Origin: Porticoccus sp963974675
GTDB taxonomy: Bacteria; Pseudomonadota; Gammaproteobacteria; Pseudomonadales; Porticoccaceae
Direction of reading: 5' to 3'
Length of the DNA: 64,000 nt
Assembly (NCBI GenBank): GCA_963974675.1
Contig: CAXBDQ010000012.1
Coordinates: forward strand, 17,658 to 81,657
Below the pieces are notes generated by a model. It did not search any database and was not told the origin of the DNA. It saw nothing but the letters and a program-made list of their open reading frames with translations. Numbering within the stretch: position 1 is the stretch's first letter; each line of letters starts with the position of its first letter. The translations under genes and the position numbers were made by a program. Positions 1 to 9,815 of this stretch are shown piece after piece.

Positions 1-538
1 GAACTGCTTTGAAGAACCTCACCATACGACCCATGTCAGGGTATATGAGCGTGGAATAAAAGCACAAAGTGGTGCAGTACTTATTGTCTGTCTTGTCATG
101 TTGACCATTCTAACCATCATTGCCTTGGGGACTATTACTGACACCAACTTACAAGCCAATATGGCCAGAAATAACCAAATCAGCTTACGCGTATTTAATC
201 TCTCTATGAGCGAATTAAAAGCGCAGTTTCGAGCCTCCGAGAATAACGACCAAATGGATGGCAAGCCGTATTTACAAACACTTTCGAATATTTATCAAAC
301 CGGCTCTACCAAACAAATTCCTCAAGATGACTTGCTTATGGCATCTGCAGGCAATCCACTGAAACAGGACGTTATTATCAGTTTTGTCCGAGAAGGCAAT
401 TGTGGCGGTGGTAACGAAATTGGAAATACTGCGCTTATTTTTGAAATGAACAGCACGGCCTCATTATATGCTGATGGATCAGGTATTAATTCAGACCAAT
501 CATTTGGTCTCTGCTACCCCAACCCCAACGATCAATAG
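1..538 (+). CDS. pilX: PilX-like minor type IV pilus assembly protein (5' end outside window)
   Basis: Minor-pilin-type protein expected to act in the inner membrane and periplasm in initiating type IV pilus assembly. The reading frame is open from base 2 and has no start codon before the internal ATG at 98, so the gene begins upstream of the window. The visible protein has a short polar lead, then the pattern QSGAVLIVCLVMLTILTIIAL, a PilX-type hydrophobic N-terminus, followed by NLQANMARNNQISLRVFNLS, which resembles the PilX N-terminal domain. About 178 residues are visible, close to the ~195 residues of known PilX proteins. The next genes are a small secreted protein, pilY1 and pilE, which fits the minor pilin operon order. 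Identity rests on N-terminal pattern plus context; the C-terminal half is not conserved enough to recognise by eye. Confidence 0.75.
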   Translation, partial: NCFEEPHHTTHVRVYERGIKAQSGAVLIVCLVMLTILTIIALGTITDTNLQANMARNNQISLRVFNLSMSELKAQFRASENNDQMDGKPYLQTLSNIYQTGSTKQIPQDDLLMASAGNPLKQDVIISFVREGNCGGGNEIGNTALIFEMNSTASLYADGSGINSDQSFGLCYPNPNDQ

Positions 539-582
539 CAGTAACACTGAGGTAAACATAATTGAATCTAAGGAGAAAAAGT

Positions 583-990
583 ATGGTTAACCATATTTCA
601 AAACAAATTATGCATTTTGGTTTGTTCATAATGGTACTACTCAGCTCCACCAATAGCGTAGCCGATGGGGGAATCGTTGTACTAAGTGAAATTCTTGAGG
701 AAGTTAGAATTACGGTCTCACCTAAACCAGAAACAGCAACGAATACTATTTCAAAGAATCTTAAAAACGCTAAGAAGTCAGCACCTTCTCTTGGTGCAAT
801 TAATTATGAACACGTAGACTGCACCAACTGTGCAACAGGTTCCCTTAGCTACGGCCCACTAACCCAGCTAGTGAATCCTTTCGGTGCCAAAAAACCCATT
901 GAAGAATTGGAATCCTGGAGCGGTAGTCGTGCCCAAATCCATTATCGAGCAGCTGACAATCACATCGAAAAAATCAAAATTCTGCCTTAA
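583..990 (+). CDS. Small secreted protein of the pilus cluster, unknown function
   Basis: A 135-residue protein that I do not recognise. I chose the ATG at 583 because a strong AGGAG ribosome site lies 6-10 bases upstream; the TTG at 562 would place that site inside the gene. Residues 1-29 form a signal peptide (hydrophobic LFIMVLLSS then NSVADGG). The mature part is basic in the middle and carries a CTNC (CxxC) pair, then a YGPL segment and an amphipathic C-terminus ending KIKILP. It lies 44 bases after pilX and 15 bases before pilY1, so it is almost surely co-transcribed with them. Pseudomonas has a small protein (PilY2) in this operon, but between pilY1 and pilE, and I cannot show homology. 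A role in pilus biogenesis or PilY1 folding is only an inference from position. Confidence 0.7.
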   Translation: MVNHISKQIMHFGLFIMVLLSSTNSVADGGIVVLSEILEEVRITVSPKPETATNTISKNLKNAKKSAPSLGAINYEHVDCTNCATGSLSYGPLTQLVNPFGAKKPIEELESWSGSRAQIHYRAADNHIEKIKILP

Positions 991-1005
991 ACAGGAGGCA
1001 ATGCT

Positions 1006-4000
1006 ATGAAACACGATAAAAGTTTTCTATACAAACTACCGCTATTTGCTGTGTTCTGCATGTCAGCAAACAGTATTGCCGATGATACAGAAATTTTTTT
1101 CGATCTTGTGCAAACAGCTGACCCCGATGCCTACAAGCCCAATGTGTTATTTATTCTTGATACCTCGGGTAGTATGACGACCAACATCACCACAGTATCG
1201 CTTGCAACGACCTATGACCCATCTACATCCTATGGCAGCTCACCGGATACAAATATATACGGTTACACCGAAGACTTATCCTCATTCACAACTGTACTGA
1301 AAACAGAGGTAAGCTGTCAGGCCATGCTTGACAAAATCGATGTCAGTGCTGCTACTTTTGATGCCAATAACCCGACATACACTGGCAAAACTGCCAGTTA
1401 CTCTTCCTACTGGAATGACTGGTCTGCTTTTGGGTGGTGGTCTGGAGGCCGTGAAGACTACCTTGAATGTGAGGAAGATGAAGGTGTTCACGGTCAAACC
1501 GATGCAACTAACCCTTACACTGCTATCACAGGGGGGATCACATTACACAGTACAGGAAATTATTATAATGGTGTTCCTACCAGCCCCTATAGCAGTAGCG
1601 CAGGCTCAAGTATTGATTGGTCATTAATGCAGACCAACACCTTCGTTTCGGCCAACTATCACGATTTTCTGCAAAGTAATTTACTGACAAGCACTGATAC
1701 AAGAAGCAATGTAATGAAGGCGGCCGCCATAAATCTGGTAAATAATTTTACTGGACTAAATCTAGGTCTGATGCGCTTCGATGGCAATAATGGTGGCTAT
1801 GTCCTCCATCACTTCTCAAATATCGAAACAGATAGTGCTAGCATTATTGCAAGTATCAATGCACTAAACGCCTCAGGCAACACCCCCTTGGCTGAAACCC
1901 TTTGGGAAGCCAATCGTTATTTTGAGGGTTCAAGCGTCGACTATGGTACCAATAGTAACCGTGATCCAGCTGCTGTATCTAGTGGCAACTATAATACCCC
2001 GATGAGCGGAAATACCGCAGTTGATTGCCAGTCAAACTATGTGGTTTATTTGACCGATGGCCAACCTACTAGTGATAGCGGTAGAGATACCCAGATTTCC
2101 GCATTGGGACAAGGCACTTGTAGCCATACCGGTGGCACTACAGCAGATAGCTCCTGCCTTGATGAAATGTCCGCCTATATGGCCAGCCATGATTACAATA
2201 ACGTTCTTGATGGCGTACAGTCCGTCAAAACCTACACTATTGGCTTCAATATTGACCTGCCACTGCTTGAAGCAACAGCCACAGGTCGAACCGCCTCGAA
2301 TAAAGGTGGTTACTTCACAGCAAATAACAGCGCAGAACTGAACGACGCGTTCACCCAGATTCTGACAGAAATAGAACAAACCTCCACCACGTTTGTAGCA
2401 CCGGCAGTCTCGGTGAATGCCTTCAATTCCCTCCAGCATCGAAATGAAGTCTATTACGCATTGTTTGAGCCAAATGTATTCCCTCGCTGGAGAGGTAATA
2501 TTAAAAAATACAAAATTAATAGTAATGGTGCCATTTTGGATCAAGGTTTAGCCCCAGATAATGCCCCTATTCCTTCGACCCTAAAGAAAGACGATATTAT
2601 TGACGATACAACGGGCTACTTTGATGATAATGCACTAAGTTTCTGGACTGAGGCTGCTGATCTTCCCGTTGATGCAGACGGTGCTGACGGAGCCAATGCT
2701 TCATACGGTGGCGCCGCCAGTAAGCTTACTACAACCAGGACTGTTTATACTGTTGCCGGAGATGCTTCGCTCTCCAATATTAGCCTGAAGACTGAAGATA
2801 ATACGGTCTCATCTGACCTTTCCAAAACCGCCATTTCTAATCTGTTATACGGTATTGATGAATCTTTATATTCTAGCCAGGCTGAAATTGATACTGTCCG
2901 CCAAGGTCTCACATCATGGATATTAGGTGTTGATGTCAAAGACCTTGATGGGGATGGCGATGTCACCGAGGCAAGCCACTTTATATCGGACCCGCTACAC
3001 TCCAGACCAAGTGTCGTCACATATTCTGGCACCCAAAGTGACCCAAACGACTCGTCTACCCAAGTATTAGATGACACATTATTTTCGATGGATAATGCGG
3101 GAGCCTTCCGCGCTATTAATGCCAAAACGGGCATAGAACTATTTGCATTTATTCCACAGCAGTTACTTTCAAATCATAAGACCTATTATGACAATGATCC
3201 CAACGGAACCCGTGTTTATGGTCTAGATGGTCCACTCACTATCTGGCGCCAAGAAAGTACCGATGAAGATATTAATATAGAAAGCAGTGACGGTGACCAT
3301 GTCTATGCCTATTTTGGCATGCGTCGTGGCGGCAATAACTACTATGCCATGGATGTCACGGATAGGAATAATCCAAAATTAATGTGGACCATTTTGGGTG
3401 GCGTTACGACAGGCTTTAGCGACCTGGCTCAAACCTGGTCACGCCCTATTCTTCGCAAGGTAAATTGGAAATGTGACACCAACGGAGACAATTGCGAAAC
3501 CAAGCAAGTGCTGTTCTTTACCGGAGGTTACGATACCGTACATGACACAGCCACAGCGGCCTCAGATACCACTGGCGCTAAAGGCGGAGCCATCTATATG
3601 GTTGATGCAGAAACTGGCTCTTTGCTCTGGTCTGCAGGTGATAACAGTACCAGCAGTGATACCCATGACCTTCACCTTCCACTAGGCAACAGCATACCTG
3701 GCGATCTTACAGTGGCCGACATGGATGGTGATGAAGCCCCAGACATCCTGTTTGCCACAGATATTCTAGGACATGTGTGGAGAATTGACTTCGATGATGA
3801 GAATCAAGCATCAAATTTTGCAAATATTGCACAAAACCCTAGCGGTAAAGGGGAAATAGCAAACCTAACGGATGGAAGCCAATTCCGTAGATTCTATATA
3901 GGCCCGACCGTATCGCTATCACAAAAGCGTGGACGTCCACCCTTCTTTGTATTAACCATGGGAACAGGTCTCCTTGCGCACCCCATAGATAACACTGTAG

Positions 4001-4545
4001 AGGATCGCCTTTATGCACTTTTCGAATACAATGTATTTGGACCACCCAAGGATAGCAATGGAGACATTACCTATACAGCGATAGATAACTCCGCTCTATT
4101 TAATATGACCTCCTCGGCTAGCGGCCCTGCGGACCCTCAAGGTAATGCACCTTATGGTTTCTATAAAGATGCAACTGCAGATGGCGAGAAATTCTTGAGA
4201 CGCGCGCTTACCCAACAAGGCTTTACCATTTACACTTCCTATATACCGAAAGGTGTTGCTGTAACTACAAGCAACTCAAGTTGTGGGGCAGCAGAACTTG
4301 GCACCAGTAGACTGTTTGCTATGAATTTTGTCACTGGCGTGAGTGCTTATACAGGTGAGTACATAAACCTTAACCACCCAGGAATATCAGCCGACCCAGT
4401 GACACTTTTCATCGAAGATGAAGATACTGGGACTACCGAAACAATTCTTTGTTTAGGCACCGAATGTTTTAATCCAGATGATGAGCAAAATCCCTTTGGT
4501 GAAGTTACGACTCAAATTCTTTACTGGAGAGAGAATACCCAATGA
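1006..4545 (+). CDS. pilY1: PilY1 type IV pilus tip-associated adhesin
   Basis: A 1179-residue secreted protein expected to work with the minor pilins at the pilus tip in adhesion, priming and surface sensing. A signal peptide covers about residues 1-25 (ending ANSIA). A von Willebrand A-like region follows, with a complete MIDAS motif DTSGS at residues 52-56 and the later segment VYLTDGQPTSD. The C-terminal half is the PilY1 beta-propeller type, with the segments FSMDNAGAFRAINAKTG, YFGMRRGGNNYYAMDVTD and FFTGGYDTVHD. Two calcium-loop-like motifs are visible: DLDGDGDV near residue 647 and DMDGDEAPD near residue 905. The length matches PilY1 of Pseudomonas (~1160). Its stop codon overlaps the pilE start as ATGA, so the two genes are translationally coupled. 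Confidence 0.93.
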   Translation: MKHDKSFLYKLPLFAVFCMSANSIADDTEIFFDLVQTADPDAYKPNVLFILDTSGSMTTNITTVSLATTYDPSTSYGSSPDTNIYGYTEDLSSFTTVLKTEVSCQAMLDKIDVSAATFDANNPTYTGKTASYSSYWNDWSAFGWWSGGREDYLECEEDEGVHGQTDATNPYTAITGGITLHSTGNYYNGVPTSPYSSSAGSSIDWSLMQTNTFVSANYHDFLQSNLLTSTDTRSNVMKAAAINLVNNFTGLNLGLMRFDGNNGGYVLHHFSNIETDSASIIASINALNASGNTPLAETLWEANRYFEGSSVDYGTNSNRDPAAVSSGNYNTPMSGNTAVDCQSNYVVYLTDGQPTSDSGRDTQISALGQGTCSHTGGTTADSSCLDEMSAYMASHDYNNVLDGVQSVKTYTIGFNIDLPLLEATATGRTASNKGGYFTANNSAELNDAFTQILTEIEQTSTTFVAPAVSVNAFNSLQHRNEVYYALFEPNVFPRWRGNIKKYKINSNGAILDQGLAPDNAPIPSTLKKDDIIDDTTGYFDDNALSFWTEAADLPVDADGADGANASYGGAASKLTTTRTVYTVAGDASLSNISLKTEDNTVSSDLSKTAISNLLYGIDESLYSSQAEIDTVRQGLTSWILGVDVKDLDGDGDVTEASHFISDPLHSRPSVVTYSGTQSDPNDSSTQVLDDTLFSMDNAGAFRAINAKTGIELFAFIPQQLLSNHKTYYDNDPNGTRVYGLDGPLTIWRQESTDEDINIESSDGDHVYAYFGMRRGGNNYYAMDVTDRNNPKLMWTILGGVTTGFSDLAQTWSRPILRKVNWKCDTNGDNCETKQVLFFTGGYDTVHDTATAASDTTGAKGGAIYMVDAETGSLLWSAGDNSTSSDTHDLHLPLGNSIPGDLTVADMDGDEAPDILFATDILGHVWRIDFDDENQASNFANIAQNPSGKGEIANLTDGSQFRRFYIGPTVSLSQKRGRPPFFVLTMGTGLLAHPIDNTVEDRLYALFEYNVFGPPKDSNGDITYTAIDNSALFNMTSSASGPADPQGNAPYGFYKDATADGEKFLRRALTQQGFTIYTSYIPKGVAVTTSNSSCGAAELGTSRLFAMNFVTGVSAYTGEYINLNHPGISADPVTLFIEDEDTGTTETILCLGTECFNPDDEQNPFGEVTTQILYWRENTQ

Positions 4546-4955
4546 AAAAATATCAAAGAGGTATGTCTCTAATTGAACTGGTAATTGTGATTGCTATTAT
4601 TGGCATTCTCGTTGCGACAGCATACCCTTCTTATAGAGAGCATATCATAAAAACAAGAAAAACAGATGCCGTGGCATTGATCAATAAAGTGATACAGGCA
4701 CAAGAGCGATATTTTGTGAATACTCTAACCTATACTACTGATTTAACTGTTCTGGGATTTTCTAGCGCGAGTGATTTTCCGAGTGACGAAGGGCATTACC
4801 TAGTGAGCGCTGAAGCGTGTGGGGGAGGCATTGCTGAATGTGTCAATATTACTGCCGATGCTCAAGCCTCGCAGAACACAGGAACACCTGCTGACGATAA
4901 CCTTGCACTTAACAGCCAAGGAACAAAAGCCGGGAAATGGCCTAACGATCGTTAG
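4542..4955 (+). CDS. pilE: Type IV pilin PilE
   Basis: A 137-residue type IVa prepilin. The leader is 7 residues (MKKYQRG) and the PilD cleavage site is G-MSLIEL. Glu at prepilin position 12 is the conserved Glu5 of the mature pilin, and the hydrophobic spine LVIVIAIIGILVATAYPSY follows. A Cys pair in the C-terminal half (EACGGGIAEC) could form the D-region disulfide. The sequence ends shortly after that, so this is a small PilE-type minor pilin rather than a long PilA. The gene overlaps the pilY1 stop by four bases and is the last gene of the pilus cluster; a strong terminator follows 23 bases later. Confidence 0.92.
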   Translation: MKKYQRGMSLIELVIVIAIIGILVATAYPSYREHIIKTRKTDAVALINKVIQAQERYFVNTLTYTTDLTVLGFSSASDFPSDEGHYLVSAEACGGGIAECVNITADAQASQNTGTPADDNLALNSQGTKAGKWPNDR

Positions 4956-4978
4956 CTCTTTTTCCACTTAAAAAAAAA

Positions 4979-5002
4979 CCCCGGAATTTTCCGGGGTTTT
5001 TT
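4979..5002. terminator. Two-way rho-independent terminator between pilE and ispH
   Basis: Perfect hairpin with arms CCCCGGAA and TTCCGGGG, followed by six T on the plus strand and preceded by a run of eight A that acts as the U-tract for the minus strand. It lies between convergent genes and should end both the pilus operon and the ispH operon. Confidence 0.92.
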
Positions 5003-5034
5003 GCGCCACATAAACACTTTGTAAATTTTAGCTA

Positions 5035-5967
5035 TTAACGCAATTCCCTCGGCATAGAAAAACGTATATTTTCTTCTCTTCCCTCAATTTCTTTGGCGGT
5101 TTCTGCACCCATTGTCTTTAAGGTTTCAACAACATCCTGAACGAGAATTTCTGGGGCCGACGCTCCCGCTGTCACTCCAACCACACTCTTTCCCGCCAAC
5201 CAATTTACATTGATATCTTCTGCGCTATCTATCAAGTGAGCCTTGGCACCACAACGCTCTGCCAATTCACGTAAGCGATTGGAATTCGAACTATTGGGCG
5301 AACCCACAACCAACACTAGATCACACTCGAGAGCCAATTGTTTCACCGCATCCTGACGGTTCTGTGTGGCGTAACAAATATCATCTTTTTTCGGTCCTTG
5401 TATAGAAGGAAAACGCTGCCGTAACGCGTCAATCACCCGAGCGGTATCGTCCATGGATAAGGTTGTTTGGGTCACGTAAGCCAGGTTTTTGGGGTGCTTC
5501 ACTTGTAACTTGGCCACATCAGATTCATTTTCTACTAAATAAATCTGCCCATCGGAGCCGTTACGATATTGCCCCATTGTACCTTCAACTTCAGGGTGCC
5601 CCTGATGGCCAATCAAGACACATTCACACCCTTCTCGGCTATAACGCACGACTTCCATATGCACCTTCGTCACCAAAGGACACGTAGCATCAAAAATTCT
5701 CAAATTACGTACTTCAGCTTCTTTTCTGACCGTCTGGGAAACGCCATGAGCACTGAAAATTACAATCACATCATCGGGAATTTCATGGAGTTCATCGACA
5801 AAAATGGCCCCCCGCTCCCGCAGAGAGTCCACCACAAATTTGTTGTGCACCACTTCGTGACGTACATAGATAGGGGCACCAAAAATATCCAGTGCACGAT
5901 TGACGATATCAATGGCACGATCAACCCCTGCGCAAAACCCCCGTGGATTAGCTAGCCTAATATCCAT
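5035..5967 (-). CDS. ispH: 4-hydroxy-3-methylbut-2-enyl diphosphate reductase
   Basis: Last enzyme of the MEP isoprenoid pathway; a [4Fe-4S] protein that reduces HMBPP to IPP and DMAPP in the cytosol. The three cluster-binding cysteines are present at residues 12 (GFCAGV), 96 (DATCPL) and 198 (DICYAT), together with His41, His74, His124 and Glu126 (GHPEVEGT) of the active site. The 310-residue length is typical. I set the start at the ATG at 5967 because it forms a TGATG junction with the fkpB stop; a TTG one codon earlier is less likely. It is the last gene of the murJ-ribF-ileS-lspA-fkpB-ispH run and ends at the terminator shared with pilE. Confidence 0.96.
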   Translation of the reverse strand: MDIRLANPRGFCAGVDRAIDIVNRALDIFGAPIYVRHEVVHNKFVVDSLRERGAIFVDELHEIPDDVIVIFSAHGVSQTVRKEAEVRNLRIFDATCPLVTKVHMEVVRYSREGCECVLIGHQGHPEVEGTMGQYRNGSDGQIYLVENESDVAKLQVKHPKNLAYVTQTTLSMDDTARVIDALRQRFPSIQGPKKDDICYATQNRQDAVKQLALECDLVLVVGSPNSSNSNRLRELAERCGAKAHLIDSAEDINVNWLAGKSVVGVTAGASAPEILVQDVVETLKTMGAETAKEIEGREENIRFSMPRELR

Positions 5968-6464
5968 CAATGGGTAACCGCTGGCACCACGGAAAGAATT
6001 TTTACTTTGAAGCTAATAGTATGACCCGCTAGTGGGTGATTGAAATCAATCGTTACTGTTTCTTCATCAGCTTCAATGACTACACCAGGCAGTTCGGCTC
6101 GGTTTGCATCAGCAAAGGAGAGCATTAACCCTGGCTCCACACCTAATTCTTCATCGAACTCTTTGCGGGAAAACTGCTGAATATTGCTTGGATTATGTTG
6201 CCCAAAACCTTTTTCAGGCTGTATAGAAAATACTTCTTCTGCACCAGACTTCAGTCCAGTCAAGACAGTCTCAAACCCTGGCAATAAACTACCGTCACCA
6301 AACGTACAGGTAGCAGGATCGGCCCCGAAATTAGAGTCCACTAAGGAGCCATCTTCCAACGAAAGTGAAAAATGCAGGGTTATTTTTGTGTCTGGCCCAA
6401 CAGGAAGTGAATCCATCTCAGAAAAATGGGCGTCAGATGAAGAAGAATCAGATAAATCAGTCAT
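5967..6464 (-). CDS. fkpB: FKBP-type peptidyl-prolyl isomerase (SlpA family)
   Basis: A 165-residue cytosolic prolyl cis-trans isomerase of the SlpA/FkpB type. The pattern is clear: DGSLVDSNFG, GDGSLLPGFE, an inserted flap after EKGFGQHNP, and FNHPLAGHTISFKVKIL at the C-terminus. The Ser/Asp-rich first 20 residues are an extension compared with E. coli FkpB (~149 residues). The gene starts 4 bases after lspA stops and overlaps ispH by one base. This lspA-fkpB-ispH order is standard in gammaproteobacteria. Confidence 0.93.
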   Translation of the reverse strand: MTDLSDSSSSDAHFSEMDSLPVGPDTKITLHFSLSLEDGSLVDSNFGADPATCTFGDGSLLPGFETVLTGLKSGAEEVFSIQPEKGFGQHNPSNIQQFSRKEFDEELGVEPGLMLSFADANRAELPGVVIEADEETVTIDFNHPLAGHTISFKVKILSVVPAVTH

Positions 6465-6468
6465 GGTA

Positions 6469-6954
6469 TCAATCCATTTTACGCTGTTTTGGTGCCAACA
6501 GGCTTTCCAAAATCAATAACACAGCACCCAAAGTAATCGCGGCATCAGCCACATTAAACGCGGGCCAATGATGCTGTTGATAATGAGCATCGACAAAATC
6601 GACCACATAACCCAACAAAATTCGATCACATAAATTACCGAGTGCGCCACCCAAAATTAAAGCTATAGCCATCGCCAACAAACACTGACGGCTTGGCAAT
6701 CGGTACAACCAAACCACCAAAACTGTGCTCACCACCATTGAAATGATGGCAAAAAACCAACGCTGCCAACCTCCCGCATCACTTAGAAAGCTAAAAGCTG
6801 CTCCCATATTGTGTACTAAGGTCAAATTTAGAACGGGCAATAGCTCAAGAGTTTCACCATAAACAAATATTTGAGTAACCCAATACTTGGTTAGTTGATC
6901 AATAACAATGATAAACAACGCCAACAAGTACCAACGGCCTAGCTGCCAACTCAC
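6469..6954 (-). CDS. lspA: Lipoprotein signal peptidase (signal peptidase II)
   Basis: Inner-membrane aspartyl protease that removes the signal peptide of prolipoproteins after lipid attachment. The 161-residue protein has four membrane segments (about 7-25, 66-84, 91-108, 136-154). The motif HNMGAAFS is at residues 48-55, and the catalytic aspartates are Asp119 (VVDFVD) and Asp137 (NVADAAI). It follows ileS by 45 bases in the same operon. Length and motif spacing match the family closely. Confidence 0.96.
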   Translation of the reverse strand: MSWQLGRWYLLALFIIVIDQLTKYWVTQIFVYGETLELLPVLNLTLVHNMGAAFSFLSDAGGWQRWFFAIISMVVSTVLVVWLYRLPSRQCLLAMAIALILGGALGNLCDRILLGYVVDFVDAHYQQHHWPAFNVADAAITLGAVLLILESLLAPKQRKMD

Positions 6955-6999
6955 AACAACTTACCAAACAAATAAACTTCAGATAAATAAGTGCTAGTT

Positions 7000-9810
7000 T
7001 TAAGCATAGAAACGCTGCTCACCTTCACCCTCTACATTCTCAATACAACGGCCACAAAGCTCAGGGTGTTCAGTATCAGCACCCACATCTTCACGATGGT
7101 GCCAACAACGATCACATTTAGCATGCATTGTTTTAACGACACTCACCTGTAGCCCTTCGATTTCCGTTGACTCTGTATCAACAGCTTCCGTAATAGGTTT
7201 GATTTCAGCCGCAGAGGTTATCAATACAAATTTTAATTCATCACCCAGTTTGCCCAGTGCCTTCCGCAATTCACCATCGGCATAAACCGTCACTTCCGCT
7301 TCAAGTGATTTCTGAATACCGACATCCTTCTTGCCCTCCAGTACTTTGTTGACGGCGTGTCGTGCTTCAGCAATCAATGCCCAATCACTTGCTGTAATCA
7401 CCGATCCTTCCACAGAGGGCAACTCTTTCCATTCAGCAAAGAATACCGAGGCTTCCCGATCTCCTGGGATAAACGACCAAATTTCTTCTGCCGTAAAGCT
7501 CAGTATCGGTGCAATCCAACGGGCAAATGAATCGACAATATAATAAATAGCGGTTTGTGCAGAACGTCGAGCCAGTGAATTTTCCTGACAGGTGTATTGG
7601 CGGTCTTTGATGATGTTCAAATAAAATCCACCCATATCCGTCACACAGAAGTTATGTAGCTTCTGATAAATATGATGGAACTGGTAGTTTTCATAAGCAG
7701 CTAGAATGTCTCGTTGCATATTAGCGACACAATCCACCGCCCAGCGATCCAATGCCAACATCTCGTCCATGGGCACCAAGTTTTTGGCAGGATCAAAGCC
7801 ATTTAAGTTCGAAAGGAAGAAGCGTGCCGTATTGCGAATTCTGCGATAGGAATCTCCAGTTCGCTTAAGAATTTCATCGGAAACACTCATCTCACCACTG
7901 AAATCTGTTGCAGCCACCCACAAACGCAGTACATCGGCACCCTGATCATTCACCACCTTCTGTGGTGACATGACATTACCGATGGATTTAGACATTTTAC
8001 GGCCATCAGCATCCACCACAAAGCCATGAGTCAGTACTGCCTTGTAGGGCGCATTACCTTTGATAGCTATCGCTGTTTTCAGCGAGGACTGAAACCATCC
8101 ACGATGTTGATCGGAACCTTCCAGATATAAGTCGGCTGGATACTGTAATTGTTCTCGAACATCCAATACCGCTGCATGGGTGATACCAGAGTCAAACCAA
8201 ACATCTAGCGTATCCGTCACTTTACTGTACTGGTCCGCGTCATCGCCAAGCAACTCGGTGGCATCCAGTTCATACCAGGCATCTATTCCACCTTGCTCCA
8301 CGCGGGATGCTACGGCCTCAACCAATGTCGGGGTATCAGGGTGAATTTCTCCTGTTATTTTATGAACAAACAAAGCAATGGGGACACCCCAGGTACGCTG
8401 ACGAGAGATACACCAATCCGGACTATTCTCCAACATCCCTTCAATCCGAGCCTGACCCCATTCTGGGTGCCAGGACACGCCTTTAATGGCTTGCTTAGCC
8501 TTTGCCAACAAACCATTTTGACTCATGCTGATAAACCACTGGGGTGTTGCCCGATAAATTAGTGGCGTTTTGGTCCGCCAGCAATGGGCATAGCTATGAG
8601 TGATTTTGTTATTGGACAGTAATCGGCCATTGTCTTTTAACAGAGCAACTACCTGCTCATCGACCTTGTAAACATGCTCCCCTGCAAACCGTTCCACATC
8701 TTCACGGAACACGCCGTTATCATCAATATAATTGAGAGTACCAATGTCATACTTAGCAGCGACTACAAAGTCATCCACACCGTGATCCGGTGCCGTATGA
8801 ACACAACCTGTTCCAGCCTCAGTGGTGACATGATCGCCCAGAATGACAGGGACCTGTCGATGATAGAAAGGATGTTGTAGCAACACTCGATCAAGTTTTT
8901 CGCCTTTTACTCGGCCTACTACTTGAGATTCAGCTATACCCCAACGCGCTAGAACAGATTCAACCAATGCCTCAGCCATTAGGTATCGACCAGCACCCAG
9001 CCCTTCAGGCTCACACTGCACTAACACATAATCCAGTTCTGCATTCAGACTAACCGCCTGATTTGAAGGCAACGTCCAAGGGGTTGTGGTCCAAATAACG
9101 ACCGAAATATCACCCTCACCGGTCACGCCACCCATTGCATTTACAAAAGCATCCACATCAGCAACGAGAAAAGCCACATCAATCGAGAAAGAGGTTTTGT
9201 CCTGATACTCCACTTCGGCTTCAGCCAGTGCCGACGCCCCGACCACGCTCCAGTACACTGGCTTATAACCTTTGACCAAGTGGCCATTTTCAACCACTTT
9301 ACCCAGCGCACGAATAATATTCGCTTCGAAATTATTATCCATGGTGAGATAAGGGTTATCCCATTCACCCATGACGCCAAGACGGATAAAGTCCTTCATC
9401 TGGCCATCGACCTGACGACGAGCATATTCACGACATTTCTGACGAAAGGTTTTATGGTCTACCTTAACGCCCGCTTTACCAATTTTCTTTTCGACCTGAT
9501 GCTCAATGGGCAATCCATGACAATCCCACCCCGGCACATAAGGCGCATCGTAACCACTGAGGCTTCGAGACTTAACTACAATGTCCTTCAACACTTTGTT
9601 AACGGAATGGCCGATATGAATATTACCGTTGGCATAGGGAGGGCCATCGTGCAGGATAAATTTCTCTCTACCTTTACGCTGCCCACGCAACTGTTCGTAG
9701 ACTTTATCTTCCTGCCATTTCTTCAGCATGCCCGGTTCCCGCTGGGCCAAGTTGGCCTTCATAGGGAACTCTGTAAAGGGTAAATTCAGGGTTGATTTGT
9801 AGTCAGTCAT
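7000..9810 (-). CDS. ileS: Isoleucyl-tRNA synthetase
   Basis: Class Ia aminoacyl-tRNA synthetase that charges tRNA-Ile and edits Val. The 936-residue protein has the HIGH motif (residues 65-68, within GNIHIGH), an editing domain with TTTPWTLPSNQA, the KMSKS loop (GRKMSKSIGN, near residue 600), and a C-terminal zinc site CDRCWHH...CGRC. I use the ATG at 9810 (MTDYKST); an upstream in-frame TTG would overlap ribF. The gene begins 5 bases after the ribF stop. Its cognate minor tRNA-Ile(CAU) is also present in this window, at 61678. Confidence 0.97.
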   Translation of the reverse strand: MTDYKSTLNLPFTEFPMKANLAQREPGMLKKWQEDKVYEQLRGQRKGREKFILHDGPPYANGNIHIGHSVNKVLKDIVVKSRSLSGYDAPYVPGWDCHGLPIEHQVEKKIGKAGVKVDHKTFRQKCREYARRQVDGQMKDFIRLGVMGEWDNPYLTMDNNFEANIIRALGKVVENGHLVKGYKPVYWSVVGASALAEAEVEYQDKTSFSIDVAFLVADVDAFVNAMGGVTGEGDISVVIWTTTPWTLPSNQAVSLNAELDYVLVQCEPEGLGAGRYLMAEALVESVLARWGIAESQVVGRVKGEKLDRVLLQHPFYHRQVPVILGDHVTTEAGTGCVHTAPDHGVDDFVVAAKYDIGTLNYIDDNGVFREDVERFAGEHVYKVDEQVVALLKDNGRLLSNNKITHSYAHCWRTKTPLIYRATPQWFISMSQNGLLAKAKQAIKGVSWHPEWGQARIEGMLENSPDWCISRQRTWGVPIALFVHKITGEIHPDTPTLVEAVASRVEQGGIDAWYELDATELLGDDADQYSKVTDTLDVWFDSGITHAAVLDVREQLQYPADLYLEGSDQHRGWFQSSLKTAIAIKGNAPYKAVLTHGFVVDADGRKMSKSIGNVMSPQKVVNDQGADVLRLWVAATDFSGEMSVSDEILKRTGDSYRRIRNTARFFLSNLNGFDPAKNLVPMDEMLALDRWAVDCVANMQRDILAAYENYQFHHIYQKLHNFCVTDMGGFYLNIIKDRQYTCQENSLARRSAQTAIYYIVDSFARWIAPILSFTAEEIWSFIPGDREASVFFAEWKELPSVEGSVITASDWALIAEARHAVNKVLEGKKDVGIQKSLEAEVTVYADGELRKALGKLGDELKFVLITSAAEIKPITEAVDTESTEIEGLQVSVVKTMHAKCDRCWHHREDVGADTEHPELCGRCIENVEGEGEQRFYA

Positions 9811-9815
9811 TTCTC

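Noticed and set aside
2032..2544. 170-residue minus-strand ORF inside pilY1
   Set aside because: Cys-rich shadow of the well-supported pilY1 frame.
9280..9783. 167-residue plus-strand ORF antisense to ileS
   Set aside because: Opposite-strand shadow of the conserved HIGH-region coding sequence.
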